A stretch of DNA of 64,000 nucleotides, from positions 1,364,001-1,428,000 of the forward strand of contig NZ_LR134116.1 of NCBI RefSeq assembly GCF_900635455.1, given 5' to 3'. This DNA is from Yersinia intermedia (GTDB taxonomy: Bacteria > Pseudomonadota > Gammaproteobacteria > Enterobacterales > Enterobacteriaceae). The translations under genes were made by a program, and so were the position numbers. This document shows positions 1-9,561 of this stretch, one piece after another. Positions within the stretch are counted from its first letter, which is position 1. Each line of letters begins with the position of its first letter. The notes under the pieces are model-generated. The model was not told where the DNA came from. It searched no databases and was given only the letters and a program-made list of their open reading frames with translations.

Positions 1-163
1 ACTGCATAGTCACATATTGTGCAAAAAGTAAGCGAAACATCTAGCATAATCATCTTTCTTCGAAGAAAATTGAGCACGGACTTGCACTTGTGTTCGTTGG
101 CAAATAGAGTTAAAGGGTGAATGTTTGCCGCGGTGGCAATGTATTGGAACAACAGAGATAGTA

Positions 164-1147
164 ATGATGCAGGATTTGCGTCTGATATTAATCGTTGTTG
201 GCGCGATCGCCATAATAGCGTTGTTATTGCATGGTTTATGGACCAGCCGTAAAGAACGCTCTTCACTTTTTCGCGATCGCCCAGTTAAACGTCCGAAACA
301 AGAACGTGTTGAAACCCCGATCGAGAGTCTCGATGAAGGGGTAGGAGAAGTGCGCGTCCGCACTGCTCATCCACAGGAGAAGCCTTCGTTTAGTCATATT
401 GATGACGACGACGGAGAAATGCCGGTTATTCAGCATACTGATACCAAACCGGCTCAGGTCAAGGCGGAACCTCGTCAGAAACCTTTTGCTTCAGTGCCAA
501 CAGACTATGACGACCCTCTTTTGGGTGGGCTATCGGCTGAGCAACCACCGCATGCATCACCGCGTGATCCTTTGCTTGGAACGGTTGACGAGTCTTATTC
601 ACAACCGCGACACGCAGAGTCACCGCATGTGGCAGAACCTGCACCTCGTGTGGCACCACAACATGTGGCATCACAACCAGAGCCTGTGGCTCCGGCATCC
701 GAGGTGAAACCACAGAAACTGAAAGAAACCGTTCTGGTGTTGCATGTTGCCGCGCATCACGGTGGTGCTCTTGGTGGCGAGGTGCTGCTACAGAGTGTTC
801 TTCAGTCTGGTTTCCAATTTGGTGAGATGGGTATTTTCCATCGTCATCTTAGCCCGGCAGGCAGTGGCCCAGTATTATTCAGTCTGGCGAATATGGTAAA
901 ACCGGGTTCTTTCGACCCTGATACCATGTCTGATTTCTCAACGCCGGGTGTTTCAATGTTTATGATGGTACCGTCTTATGGCGATGCAAATCAGAACTTT
1001 AAGTTAATGCTGCAATCTGCCCAACGCATTGCCGATGATGTCGGTGGTGTGGTGTTGGATGATGACCGCCGCATGATGACCCCGCAGAAGCTGGAAACGT
1101 ATAAAGCGCGTATCCGCGAAGTGCTGGATGCAAACGCAAGCGCCTGA
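164..1147 (+). CDS. zipA: Cell division protein ZipA
   Basis: ZipA anchors the FtsZ ring to the inner membrane during division. The 327-residue protein starts [10 protein letters not shown] and has one N-terminal membrane segment at about residues 4-24. A short basic stretch follows (WTSRKERS), then a long Pro/Gln/His-rich linker to about residue 185, then the globular FtsZ-binding domain (from about [10 protein letters not shown] to the end). The start is the first of two tandem ATGs and matches the E. coli N-terminus; an upstream in-frame ATG at 125 would add 13 unrelated residues. ligA follows in the same order as in E. coli, separated by a strong terminator. Positions 1-163 are upstream DNA in which I see no gene. 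Identification is secure. Confidence 0.97.
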   Translation: MMQDLRLILIVVGAIAIIALLLHGLWTSRKERSSLFRDRPVKRPKQERVETPIESLDEGVGEVRVRTAHPQEKPSFSHIDDDDGEMPVIQHTDTKPAQVKAEPRQKPFASVPTDYDDPLLGGLSAEQPPHASPRDPLLGTVDESYSQPRHAESPHVAEPAPRVAPQHVASQPEPVAPASEVKPQKLKETVLVLHVAAHHGGALGGEVLLQSVLQSGFQFGEMGIFHRHLSPAGSGPVLFSLANMVKPGSFDPDTMSDFSTPGVSMFMMVPSYGDANQNFKLMLQSAQRIADDVGGVVLDDDRRMMTPQKLETYKARIREVLDANASA

Positions 1148-1180
1148 TAACGTCGCCTCGCAATGAATCGAATTAACCCG

Positions 1181-1207
1181 AACCCCCGCATGCCGGGGGT
1201 TTTTTAT
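1181..1207 (+). terminator. Rho-independent terminator after zipA
   Basis: A 6-bp stem (CCCCCG pairing CGGGGG, 1183-1188 with 1194-1199) closes a CATGC loop and is followed at once by a run of seven T. It lies 33 bp after the zipA stop and just before ligA, so ligA needs its own promoter or read-through. Confidence 0.88.
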
Positions 1208-1219
1208 CTTTGATGGTGA

Positions 1220-3235
<2,016 letters not shown>

Positions 3236-3255
3236 AGCTAACGCCAGAGGGCGGT

Positions 3256-3471
3256 ATGGAAAAAGAAAATTTGATTGAGATTGCCAATACCCGGATGCCG
3301 TTTGGTAAATACCAAGGGCGGGTATTAATCGATTTGCCGGAGGAGTATCTGCTCTGGTTCGCCCGTAAAGGGGAATTTCCGCCGGGCAAGTTGGGTATGC
3401 TGATGGAGCTGACGCTGACCATTAAAATCGAGGGATTGGATGGTTTGGTAAAACCCCTCAAGCGTGGTTAA
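3256..3471 (+). CDS. DUF3820 family small protein
   Basis: This 71-residue cytoplasmic protein has the DUF3820 pattern: MPFGKYQGRVLIDLPEEYLLW followed by a basic tail. The family is poorly characterised; members are often annotated as putative quorum-sensing-regulated virulence factors, but nothing in this sequence shows a function. It lies 20 bp after ligA with an AGAGGG ribosome site, so it is likely translated from the ligA transcript. No membrane segment or signal peptide is visible. Confidence 0.85.
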   Translation: MEKENLIEIANTRMPFGKYQGRVLIDLPEEYLLWFARKGEFPPGKLGMLMELTLTIKIEGLDGLVKPLKRG

Positions 3472-3488
3472 CTTTGCAGTCTAAAACA

Positions 3489-3517
3489 GGGCGATGGTCG
3501 TTATGCTGCCATCGCCC
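3489..3517. terminator. Perfect 9-bp hairpin after the DUF3820 gene
   Basis: GGGCGATGG pairs perfectly with CCATCGCCC around an 11-nt loop. It lies between the convergent DUF3820 and flxA-like genes. There is no T-run on either side, so it may be a weak or factor-assisted terminator or an mRNA 3' end stabiliser. Confidence 0.5.
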
Positions 3518-3546
3518 CATCAGTGTTTAACCAAATATCAATGTGA

Positions 3547-3885
3547 TTAAATATAAACGTCAATCTGGTTCTGTGCGGAAGGGCGGTTTACTCCATCACC
3601 GGTGGGCGCAGTTGCCGCATTGTTGTCACCTTCTTTGCTTTTATCCGCTTCCTGTGCCTGAATACGGGCAAGCTCAGCTTGTAGCGCTGCAATTTGACTC
3701 TGAATCTGTTGTTGTTGCTTTTGCAGTTCATCGGCAGTCAAACCAGAATCTTTTAACGTACTTAATTTTTCGGTCAGTTTTTGGATCTGCTGACTAATGG
3801 ATTTGATTTGTGCCGCCGCACTGCTGTCAGAAGAGCTACTGCTGCTCACTGACACCGATGCTGCAGAGATAGTATTCGACATCAT
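3547..3885 (-). CDS. FlxA-like coiled-coil protein
   Basis: The 112-residue protein has a Ser/Ala-rich N-terminus (SVSSSSSSDSSAAAQ), then a heptad-like helical region (about residues 26-85, many Gln/Leu/Lys), then a low-complexity charged C-terminus. This resembles the FlxA-like family, members of which are expressed with flagellar genes; molecular function is unknown. The start is the first of two tandem ATGs behind GAGGAATA. A near-consensus sigma-28 (FliA) promoter lies 33 bp upstream, which supports the family call. No other flagellar gene is nearby, so it is an orphan member of the flagellar regulon. Confidence 0.75.
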   Translation of the reverse strand: MMSNTISAASVSVSSSSSSDSSAAAQIKSISQQIQKLTEKLSTLKDSGLTADELQKQQQQIQSQIAALQAELARIQAQEADKSKEGDNNAATAPTGDGVNRPSAQNQIDVYI

Positions 3886-3917
3886 TATTCCTCAGTAAAA
3901 CGTGGGTGGAGTAATGC

Positions 3918-3944
3918 TTATCGACGAGAGGATATTAACCTTTA
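3918..3944 (-). promoter_or_regulatory. Sigma-28 (FliA) promoter of the flxA-like gene
   Basis: On the minus strand the sequence reads TAAAGGTT, 11 nt, GTCGATAA. The FliA consensus is TAAAGTTT, 11 nt, GCCGATAA, so the spacing is exact and only three positions of the two boxes differ. The predicted start of transcription is near 3911, about 26 nt before the ATG. Confidence 0.8.
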
Positions 3945-4027
3945 ACGTTAAAGGGCTGCTTTACACAATCTTATCACTTGCTTATCACTTGGCTGTTTTT
4001 TGAACACAATAATATTATCCTGAGGCG

Positions 4028-4588
4028 TTAAATCACCAAACGTAGTTCAGGCCAATGTCGTTGCCAACCTTTGCTCTTTATCCGTTGGTAGTAGGTATCA
4101 ACCTCACCGTTTTTTGGGTTCAAGGTGATCGTTCGGGTAAACAGTGCGCCCAAACCCAGCGGTGCCACCAGTTCAATATCGCCGCTAGCATTGAGCCTGG
4201 CACCGATTGCTGTTTCTACTTCAACCCAGTAGCTGATGGCATCGTCGGTACTGGTATAAGGTTGGCGACCACTACGCAGGTGCATTCTGGCTTGATTTTT
4301 TACTGACCAGGGGAAGGAGAGATGCTGAGCCGCACTCTTTTGCTGTAGCTGTGCTTCTCGCTGTAAGTCATGTTGTTCGTGGGCATGTTGCTTATCGAAA
4401 TAGACTAAATCGATGTCATTGAGCGCGGTTGCTAACGGGTACCCATGCAATTGATCCCACACCAGATTACGCACAAATCCTGCCGCCAGACACCACTGGT
4501 TTAACCCGAGTTCTCGGGCAATCGATAAAGCCTGCATACGATAAGGGTCAGCCTGTAGCCATTGAATGATTTGTTGCTGCTGATTCAT
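4028..4588 (-). CDS. Nucleotidyltransferase family protein (NTP_transf_6 type)
   Basis: The 186-residue cytoplasmic protein has a minimal nucleotidyltransferase signature. AAGFVRNLVWDQLHG resembles the helix with the conserved G-x-R, and NDIDLVYFD gives the metal-binding Asp pair. It fits the family of small nucleotidyltransferase-like proteins of unknown substrate (PF06042). I chose the ATG at 4588 (MNQQQQII) because GGAAATAGG precedes it; a TTG at 4609 would add seven residues. It is a single gene upstream of nothing obvious, and it is followed by the tRNA-Ala terminator region. Confidence 0.75.
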   Translation of the reverse strand: MNQQQQIIQWLQADPYRMQALSIARELGLNQWCLAAGFVRNLVWDQLHGYPLATALNDIDLVYFDKQHAHEQHDLQREAQLQQKSAAQHLSFPWSVKNQARMHLRSGRQPYTSTDDAISYWVEVETAIGARLNASGDIELVAPLGLGALFTRTITLNPKNGEVDTYYQRIKSKGWQRHWPELRLVI

Positions 4589-4677
4589 GCCTATTTCCAC
4601 AGTAATCAATACCTTTGATTAGCTCGCAGGATAGCAGAGATAAATGACAAATAGTGAGGAGGGCTTACGCGAGAAAG

Positions 4678-4703
4678 CAAAAAACCGGCCATAGGCCGGT
4701 TTC
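4678..4703 (-). terminator. Terminator of the tRNA-Ala operon
   Basis: On the minus strand AAACCGGCC-TAT-GGCCGGTTT forms a 9-bp perfect stem with a 3-nt loop followed by a U-run. It lies just 3' of the second-transcribed tRNA-Ala. Confidence 0.88.
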
Positions 4704-4711
4704 TTAAAGAG

Positions 4712-4787
<76 letters not shown>

Positions 4788-4864
4788 ACAAATGTGGTTG
4801 TTCGTACTGACTTATCTATAATGCCACCCTTTTCCGGCCTGATATGCAATCAAACAAGAAAATT

Positions 4865-4940
<76 letters not shown>

Positions 4941-4974
4941 AATGCGCACATAATAAATCGTGTGAACGGGGCGC

Positions 4975-5003
4975 ATGATATGAAACCACTGAAACAGTGT
5001 CAA
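4975..5003 (-). promoter_or_regulatory. Sigma-70 promoter of the tRNA-Ala pair
   Basis: On the minus strand a perfect TTGACA -35 is followed by 17 bp and TATCAT, then a GC-rich discriminator (GCGCCCCG). The discriminator is typical of stringently controlled stable-RNA promoters. It lies about 35 bp before the first tRNA-Ala. Confidence 0.88.
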
Positions 5004-5106
5004 CGGCTAATTCGATTTCTCGCGTTAAGCGCTGAAAAAGCCGCCAAATCAGCGGGTAAATAGCATTAAATATTAAATGTAGCTCACACTATCTAACGGG
5101 TAATAA

Positions 5107-5132
5107 TAAAAAGGCGGCCTGAATAGCCGCCT
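5107..5132 (-). terminator. Terminator of gltX
   Basis: On the minus strand GGCGGC-TATTCAG-GCCGCC is followed by TTTTTATT, 22 bp after the gltX stop codon. Confidence 0.88.
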
Positions 5133-5154
5133 GATTGAACGCGCAATAACCGTA

Positions 5155-6570
5155 TTATTGCTGTGCTTCGCGCTCGCTGATAAAGGCTAATGCTTTATCA
5201 ATACGTGCCAGTGAGCGTGCCTGACCGATAGCATGGACAGTGACATCCATTCCTGGCGATTGACCCGCACCGGTGACAGCGACACGCAGCGGCATACCCA
5301 CTTTACCCATACCTACACCTAACTCATCAGCCGTGCCCTGAATCGCGTTGTGAACGTTTTCAGTGGTCCAGTCGGTGATGGCGGCGAGTTTGGCTTTAAC
5401 CGCTTCAAGCGGCTGGCGGGCCACTGGACGCAAATGCTTTTTAGCCGCATCAGCATCGAACTCGTCAAACTCTTCGTAAAAGTAACGGCAGGACTCGGCC
5501 ATCTCTTTCAGAGTTTTGTAGCGCTCACCCAACAATTTTACGATTTCAACTAACTCAGGGCCATTACGGGTATCAAGCCCCAGTTGCTCAACATGCCATG
5601 ACAGGTGAACAGCAACATGCTCTGGTGGCAGGCTATTGATATAGTGATGATTCAGCCATTGTAGTTTTTCAGTATTAAATGCACTGGCTGACTTACTGAC
5701 CGCATCGAGTGTAAACAACTCAGTCATTTCGGCCACCGAGAAAATCTCCTGATCACCATGAGACCAACCCAAACGTACCAAATAGTTCAGTAGTGCCTCT
5801 GGCAGATAGCCGTCATCGCGGTATTGCATAACACCAACAGCACCGTGGCGTTTCGACAGTTTTTTACCATCATCACCCAGAATCATTGAGACATGGGCAT
5901 ACTCAGGAACTGGCGCGCCTAATGCTTTCAGAATATTAATCTGACGCGGTGTATTGTTAATATGGTCTTCACCACGGATAACGTGGGTGATTTCCATATC
6001 CCAGTCATCAATGACCACACAGAAGTTATAGGTTGGTGAACCATCGGTACGGCGGATGATTAAATCATCCAGTTCCTGATTGCTGAATTCAATCGGGCCA
6101 CGGATTTTGTCGTCGAAAATGACCGAGCCTTCCTGCGGGTTTCGAAAACGCACCACTGATGGCTCATCAGCGCCATGAGTACACTGGCTATCGCGACAGC
6201 GGCCATCGTAGCGAGGCTTCTCGCCATTGGCCATTTGGGTTTCACGCAACTCATCCAGGCGCTCTTTAGAGCAATAGCAGCGATAAGCGGTGCCCTTTTC
6301 CAACATTTGGTCGATCACGGCATTGTAGCGATCGAACCGTTTGGTTTGGAAATACGGGCCTTCATCCCAATCCAGATTCAACCAGTTCATACCGTCCATA
6401 ATCGCGTCGATGGCTTCCTGAGTTGAGCGCTCAAGATCGGTATCTTCAATACGCAGAACAAACTCACCACCTAAATGACGGGTGAACAGCCAGGAATACA
6501 ATGCGGTGCGCGCGCCACCTACATGGAGATAGCCGGTAGGGCTGGGTGCAAAACGGGTTTTGATTTTCAT
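5155..6570 (-). CDS. gltX: Glutamate--tRNA ligase
   Basis: GltX charges tRNA-Glu with glutamate using ATP, in the cytoplasm. The 471 residues equal the E. coli length. The class I HIGH-like motif is in [20 protein letters not shown] at about residues 7-26, and the KMSKS-like motif KLSKRHG is at about residue 237. The zinc-binding region [10 protein letters not shown] ... CRDSQCTHG is intact. The start ATG ([13 protein letters not shown]) matches the family. It is flanked by tRNA-Ala genes downstream and divergent tRNA-Val genes, the same arrangement as in E. coli. Confidence 0.98.
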   Translation of the reverse strand: MKIKTRFAPSPTGYLHVGGARTALYSWLFTRHLGGEFVLRIEDTDLERSTQEAIDAIMDGMNWLNLDWDEGPYFQTKRFDRYNAVIDQMLEKGTAYRCYCSKERLDELRETQMANGEKPRYDGRCRDSQCTHGADEPSVVRFRNPQEGSVIFDDKIRGPIEFSNQELDDLIIRRTDGSPTYNFCVVIDDWDMEITHVIRGEDHINNTPRQINILKALGAPVPEYAHVSMILGDDGKKLSKRHGAVGVMQYRDDGYLPEALLNYLVRLGWSHGDQEIFSVAEMTELFTLDAVSKSASAFNTEKLQWLNHHYINSLPPEHVAVHLSWHVEQLGLDTRNGPELVEIVKLLGERYKTLKEMAESCRYFYEEFDEFDADAAKKHLRPVARQPLEAVKAKLAAITDWTTENVHNAIQGTADELGVGMGKVGMPLRVAVTGAGQSPGMDVTVHAIGQARSLARIDKALAFISEREAQQ

Positions 6571-6703
6571 TGGAATCGATGCCTTATTACGCTACGCCGG
6601 CCAGCAAAAGCTGACAGTTGCTCGAAATTTGAAAAAGTAGGCGACATTCTACCACCCTGTAGTAATTCCTCAACGATGTTACCGGTATGCAATTGATGAT
6701 CTC

Positions 6704-6822
6704 CCCGTCATCTTTCAAATTGCAGGTGTGTTGCCCGCACTCACTCACCCGAATCACTGACTGTGTAAGCTTATCGGGTTCATTTGCTTGCCATCTTCCT
6801 GCACCTTGAAATATTTTGTGGA
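6704..6822. repeat. ERIC-type intergenic repeat
   Basis: The core CTCACCCGAATCACT ... GTAAGCTTATCGGGTTCA matches the ERIC central palindrome (its complement resembles the published ERIC1R/ERIC2 core). The outer arms TTTCAAATTGCAGGTG and GCACCTTGAAATATTT are inverted repeats. The length of about 120 bp fits the 127-bp ERIC unit, which is abundant in Yersinia. It lies between gltX and the tRNA-Val promoter. Confidence 0.8.
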
Positions 6823-6906
6823 TAGTTTAATAAAGGTTCACAGCGGTGATAAATATCGCATCCTGTTTAAATTTGCGGCGAACGATTGTTTTCGTTTTAA
6901 AAACCG

Positions 6907-6934
6907 TTGACTCACTTCGAACTATCCCTATAAT
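6907..6934 (+). promoter_or_regulatory. Sigma-70 promoter of the tRNA-Val/Lys operon
   Basis: TTGACT, 16 bp, then a perfect TATAAT followed by GCGACTCC. It lies 20 bp before the first tRNA-Val. AT-rich sequence upstream could be an UP element or Fis region. Confidence 0.88.
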
Positions 6935-6954
6935 GCGACTCCAACAACACGGCG

Positions 6955-7030
6955 GGGCGATTAGCTCAGTTGGTAGAGCATCTCCTTTACACGGAGGGGG
7001 TCATCAGTTCGAATCTGGTATCGCCCACCA
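6955..7030 (+). tRNA. tRNA-Val (TAC)
   Basis: A 76-nt cloverleaf starts GGGCGATTAGCTCAG and ends with an encoded CCA. The anticodon arm CTCCTTTACACGGAG gives anticodon TAC. First of three identical copies, matching E. coli valU/valX/valY. Confidence 0.97.
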
Positions 7031-7073
7031 AACTCGACGTGTTATGAAGTAAAGCAATAAATGAGATAGATGA

Positions 7074-7149
7074 GGGCGATTAGCTCAGTTGGTAGAGCAT
7101 CTCCTTTACACGGAGGGGGTCATCAGTTCGAATCTGGTATCGCCCACCA
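7074..7149 (+). tRNA. tRNA-Val (TAC)
   Basis: Second identical copy of tRNA-Val (TAC), 43 bp after the first, with intact arms and encoded CCA. Confidence 0.97.
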
Positions 7150-7195
7150 CTCATCGCTCATTATTCAAAGCGTTAAGATTTAAAGTAGTAGAAGT

Positions 7196-7271
7196 GGGCG
7201 ATTAGCTCAGTTGGTAGAGCATCTCCTTTACACGGAGGGGGTCATCAGTTCGAATCTGGTATCGCCCACCA
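7196..7271 (+). tRNA. tRNA-Val (TAC)
   Basis: Third identical copy of tRNA-Val (TAC), 46 bp after the second, with intact arms and encoded CCA. Confidence 0.97.
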
Positions 7272-7299
7272 CTTCTTTTACTTCGCAGTATCCTACAAT

Positions 7300-7426
7300 G
7301 GGTCGTTAGCTCAGTTGGCAAGATAGTAGCTTTTAATCAATTGGTTAGAGGTTCGAGCCGAGCGAAGCGAGACAGCAACGCGCAGCGTTGACCCGAAGGG
7401 CGAGTCCGCAGGATGAGTAATCCCGC
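7300..7426 (+). pseudogene. Broken tRNA-Lys with a 63-bp insert in the T-loop
   Basis: The first about 57 nt (GGGTCGTTAGCTCAGTTGG ... GGTTCGA) follow the intact tRNA-Lys at 7465, but with a changed D-arm and a one-base loss in the anticodon arm. After the T-loop TTCGA a 63-bp segment (7357-7419) intervenes before ATCCCGC, the 3' side of the T-arm. The 3' acceptor strand and CCA are missing (the sequence continues ATGAATCG). It cannot give a normal tRNA. The same insert at the same point is found at 7699-7761. Confidence 0.75.
7357..7419 (+). repeat. 63-bp hairpin-rich element, copy 1
   Basis: The first 48 bases are identical to copy 2. The sequence contains CAACGC-GCA-GCGTTG (6-bp stem), CCC-GAA-GGG, and a variable hairpin TCC-GCA-GGA. 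GAG trinucleotides separate the hairpins, and it ends GAGTA. It sits in the T-loop of a broken tRNA-Lys. Confidence 0.7.
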
Positions 7427-7464
7427 ATGAATCGCGTTAAAAATGTCGAATAAATCTATATAAT

Positions 7465-7540
7465 GGGTCGTTAGCTCAGTTGGTAGAGCAGTTGACTTTT
7501 AATCAATTGGTCGCAGGTTCGAATCCCGCACGACCCACCA
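7465..7540 (+). tRNA. tRNA-Lys (TTT)
   Basis: A 76-nt cloverleaf starts GGGTCGTTAGCTCAG and ends with an encoded CCA. The anticodon loop CTTTTAA gives anticodon TTT. It is the only intact tRNA-Lys in the window and is the counterpart of lysV in the E. coli valUXY-lysV operon. Confidence 0.97.
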
Positions 7541-7600
7541 TTATATCAAGTACCGCATTAATCCCCCGACACTAAAAACTCAAAAACTGCACGAAATCGT

Positions 7601-7680
7601 GTGGGTGAGACAAAACTGCATGTCAGTTTTGAACAACGCTTGCGTTGGCCCGAAGGGCGAGTATCAAAATGATACGAGTA
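7601..7680 (+). repeat. Hairpin-rich element, divergent copy 3
   Basis: The order is GAGACA; an 8-bp hairpin CAAAACTG-CATGT-CAGTTTTG; CAACGC-TT-GCGTTG; GCCC-GAA-GGGC; GAG; GTATC-AAAAT-GATAC; GAGTA. It shares the CAACGC and CCCGAAGGG hairpins and the GAG borders with copies 1 and 2. Its variable hairpin has a completely different but still complementary stem. No tRNA part is recognisable around it. Confidence 0.6.
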
Positions 7681-7690
7681 ACCTGCGTTC

Positions 7691-7779
7691 AGGTTCGAGC
7701 CGAGCGAAGCGAGACAGCAACGCGCAGCGTTGACCCGAAGGGCGAGGCCAGAGGCCGAGTAATCCCGCTCGACCCACCA
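7691..7779 (+). pseudogene. 3' part of a tRNA-Lys with the same T-loop insert
   Basis: AGGTTCGA (5' T-arm of tRNA-Lys) is followed by a 63-bp insert (7699-7761), then ATCCCGC, the acceptor strand TCGACCC and ACCA. The following TTATAT is the same as after the intact tRNA-Lys. The 5' half of the tRNA is absent. In the insert the variable hairpin is GGCC-AGA-GGCC. Confidence 0.72.
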
Positions 7780-7934
7780 TTATATTCACTACCTCACTTA
7801 CAACGCCATTTATTGCTTATTAACTGCCATATCACATCCATCCCAGTATTAAATTTACCCACTAAAGTCCCCCAACTTTTGATTACTCAAAGAATCATCA
7901 TTCGTGTAAATAGCCCTGGCGTGAATCGTAGGCA
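7780..7934. other. Intergenic region between the tRNA cluster and nupC
   Basis: Plain AT-rich sequence with no convincing gene. A long open frame across the hairpin repeats (about 7645-8040) lacks any protein-like features and overlaps the end of nupC, so I reject it. Confidence 0.5.
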
Positions 7935-7960
7935 TAAAAAAAGGCGCCGTAGCGCCTCTT
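7935..7960 (-). terminator. Terminator of nupC
   Basis: On the minus strand AGGCGC-TACG-GCGCCT is followed by a run of U (plus-strand A7935-7942). It lies about 20 bp after the nupC stop; it may also stop transcription arriving from the tRNA operon. Confidence 0.85.
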
Positions 7961-7980
7961 TAAGGATTTTTTTCTGCGAC

Positions 7981-9165
7981 TTAGAGTACCAGGCCCGCAA
8001 TAGAGGCGGACAGCACACTGACCAGCGTAGAGCCGTATAACAGCTTCAAGCCAAAGCGTGAAACCACATTCCCTTGGTGCTCATTCAAACCTTTAATCGC
8101 ACCGGCTACGATACCAATAGAGGAGAAGTTAGCGAATGAAACCAGGAATACTGACAGGATACCCACGCTGCGTGGCGACAGTTCTGATGCCACTTTCTGC
8201 AAGTCCATCATTGCCACGAATTCGTTAGAAACCAGTTTGGTTGCCATGATGCCACCAACTTGTAAGGCTTCATGAGTTGGTACGCCCATCACCCAGGCAA
8301 ACGGGAAGAAGACATAGCCCAAGATACCTTGGAAGCTGATACCGAACAGCAAGCTAAATAAGGCATTCATCGCAGAAATCAATGCGATAAAACCAATCAG
8401 CATGGCTGCAACGATGATAGCCACTTTGAAACCGGCCAGAATGTACTCACCCAGCATTTCAAAGAAGCTCTGGCCTTCGTGCAAGTTGCTCAGTTGCAAC
8501 TCTTCTTCATCCTCTGCTTTATACGGGTTGATCAATGACAACACGATAAAGGTACTGAACATGTTAAGCACTAACGCTGCAACCACAAACTTCGCGTCCA
8601 GCATTGACATATATGCACCCACGATTGACATGGAAACTGTCGACATCGCGGTTGCTGCCATGGTGTACATGCGTTTTTCAGACATTTTGCCCAAAATGTC
8701 TTTATAGGCGATGAAGTTTTCAGATTGGCCCAGAATCAGTGAGCTGACGGCGTTGAATGATTCCAGCTTACCCATGCCGTTAACTTTAGACAGCAAAGTA
8801 CCAATAATACGAATAACGACCGGCAGAACTTTAATGTATTGCAGAATACCAATCAGAGCAGAAATAAAGACGATTGGGCACAGCACTCTCAGGAAGAAGA
8901 ACGCCAAACCTTTATCACCCATATTGCCAAAGACGAAGTCAGTACCGTTAGCGGCAAATCCAAGTAACTTGTCGAATAAACCGGCGAATCCTTTCACAAA
9001 ACCCAATCCAGCTTCTGAATGGAGGAAGAAGTACGCCAACAACACTTCAATTACCAGCAATTGAATAACAAACCGAATGCGAATGCTTTTCCGATCCTTA
9101 CAGATCACCAGAGCTAATATGGCCACCACGACTAAGGCCAACGCAAACTGCAGAATATGGGACAT
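7981..9165 (-). CDS. nupC: Nucleoside permease NupC
   Basis: NupC is a concentrative nucleoside transporter (CNT family) that imports nucleosides with protons across the inner membrane. The 394 residues are close to the E. coli 400. Hydrophobic segments run through the whole protein. The conserved core [19 protein letters not shown] and [16 protein letters not shown] is intact, as is the C-terminal [15 protein letters not shown] region. The start ATG is preceded by GGAGCACAC. It is divergent from mntH across 396 bp that include a partial CRP-like site, in keeping with CRP/CytR control of nupC in E. coli (inference). Confidence 0.96.
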   Translation of the reverse strand: MSHILQFALALVVVAILALVICKDRKSIRIRFVIQLLVIEVLLAYFFLHSEAGLGFVKGFAGLFDKLLGFAANGTDFVFGNMGDKGLAFFFLRVLCPIVFISALIGILQYIKVLPVVIRIIGTLLSKVNGMGKLESFNAVSSLILGQSENFIAYKDILGKMSEKRMYTMAATAMSTVSMSIVGAYMSMLDAKFVVAALVLNMFSTFIVLSLINPYKAEDEEELQLSNLHEGQSFFEMLGEYILAGFKVAIIVAAMLIGFIALISAMNALFSLLFGISFQGILGYVFFPFAWVMGVPTHEALQVGGIMATKLVSNEFVAMMDLQKVASELSPRSVGILSVFLVSFANFSSIGIVAGAIKGLNEHQGNVVSRFGLKLLYGSTLVSVLSASIAGLVL

Positions 9166-9282
9166 GTGTGCTCCAAATTTGAGGCAGGCTAGATTTCGGT
9201 GGACATTTTATGTAACGGCTACATTAAAAACGAGATGTAGACAGCAAATATAGAAATTCACTTGCACTAATGCAAACGAATT

Positions 9283-9298
9283 AGTGGGGTTGATCACA
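9283..9298. promoter_or_regulatory. Partial CRP-like site in the nupC-mntH interval
   Basis: On the minus strand TGTGA, 6 bp, CCACT: one half-site is perfect and the other matches 2 of 5 positions. It lies about 120 bp upstream of nupC. The rest of 9166-9561 holds no gene. Confidence 0.35.
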
Positions 9299-9491
9299 AA
9301 AAATAGGATGTTAATAATTTGCTACGAAAGTAGTTCAAATATGCTAGGTTGAACAATTGTAGTAACGCGCGACGAAAATAGCGATGGAATAGTTAACTCG
9401 CGTTTTCAGAAAGCAGTCACCGGTGATTGCTGCCGCCTGATTATACGTTGTTAGCTATTAGAGAGATAACTTTTACCACTCCAAATGCGCT

Positions 9492-9506
9492 TGATAATTA
9501 TTATCA
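9492..9506. promoter_or_regulatory. Fur box upstream of mntH
   Basis: TGATAAT-T-ATTATCA is a perfect 7-1-7 inverted repeat equal to the core Fur consensus TGATAATnATTATCA. It is 56 bp before the mntH start. Fur control of mntH is known in E. coli. I did not see a clear MntR palindrome. Confidence 0.85.
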
Positions 9507-9561
9507 TTTAGATATTATTGCTGGTAAGAAAGTAGACGTAAGTTTTCAAGGGTAATACTGA

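Noticed and set aside
17..50. A zipA promoter with TTGTGC and CATAAT
   Set aside because: The spacer is 22 bp, too long for a sigma-70 promoter, and no better pair was clear.
7300..7426. A second functional tRNA-Lys
   Set aside because: The anticodon arm has lost a base, the T-loop is interrupted by 63 bp and the acceptor 3' strand with CCA is missing.
7645..8040. 131-codon open frame across the hairpin repeats after tRNA-Lys
   Set aside because: It runs through the repeat element and a tRNA remnant and into the end of nupC, and its translation (Arg/Ser-rich) has no protein-like pattern.
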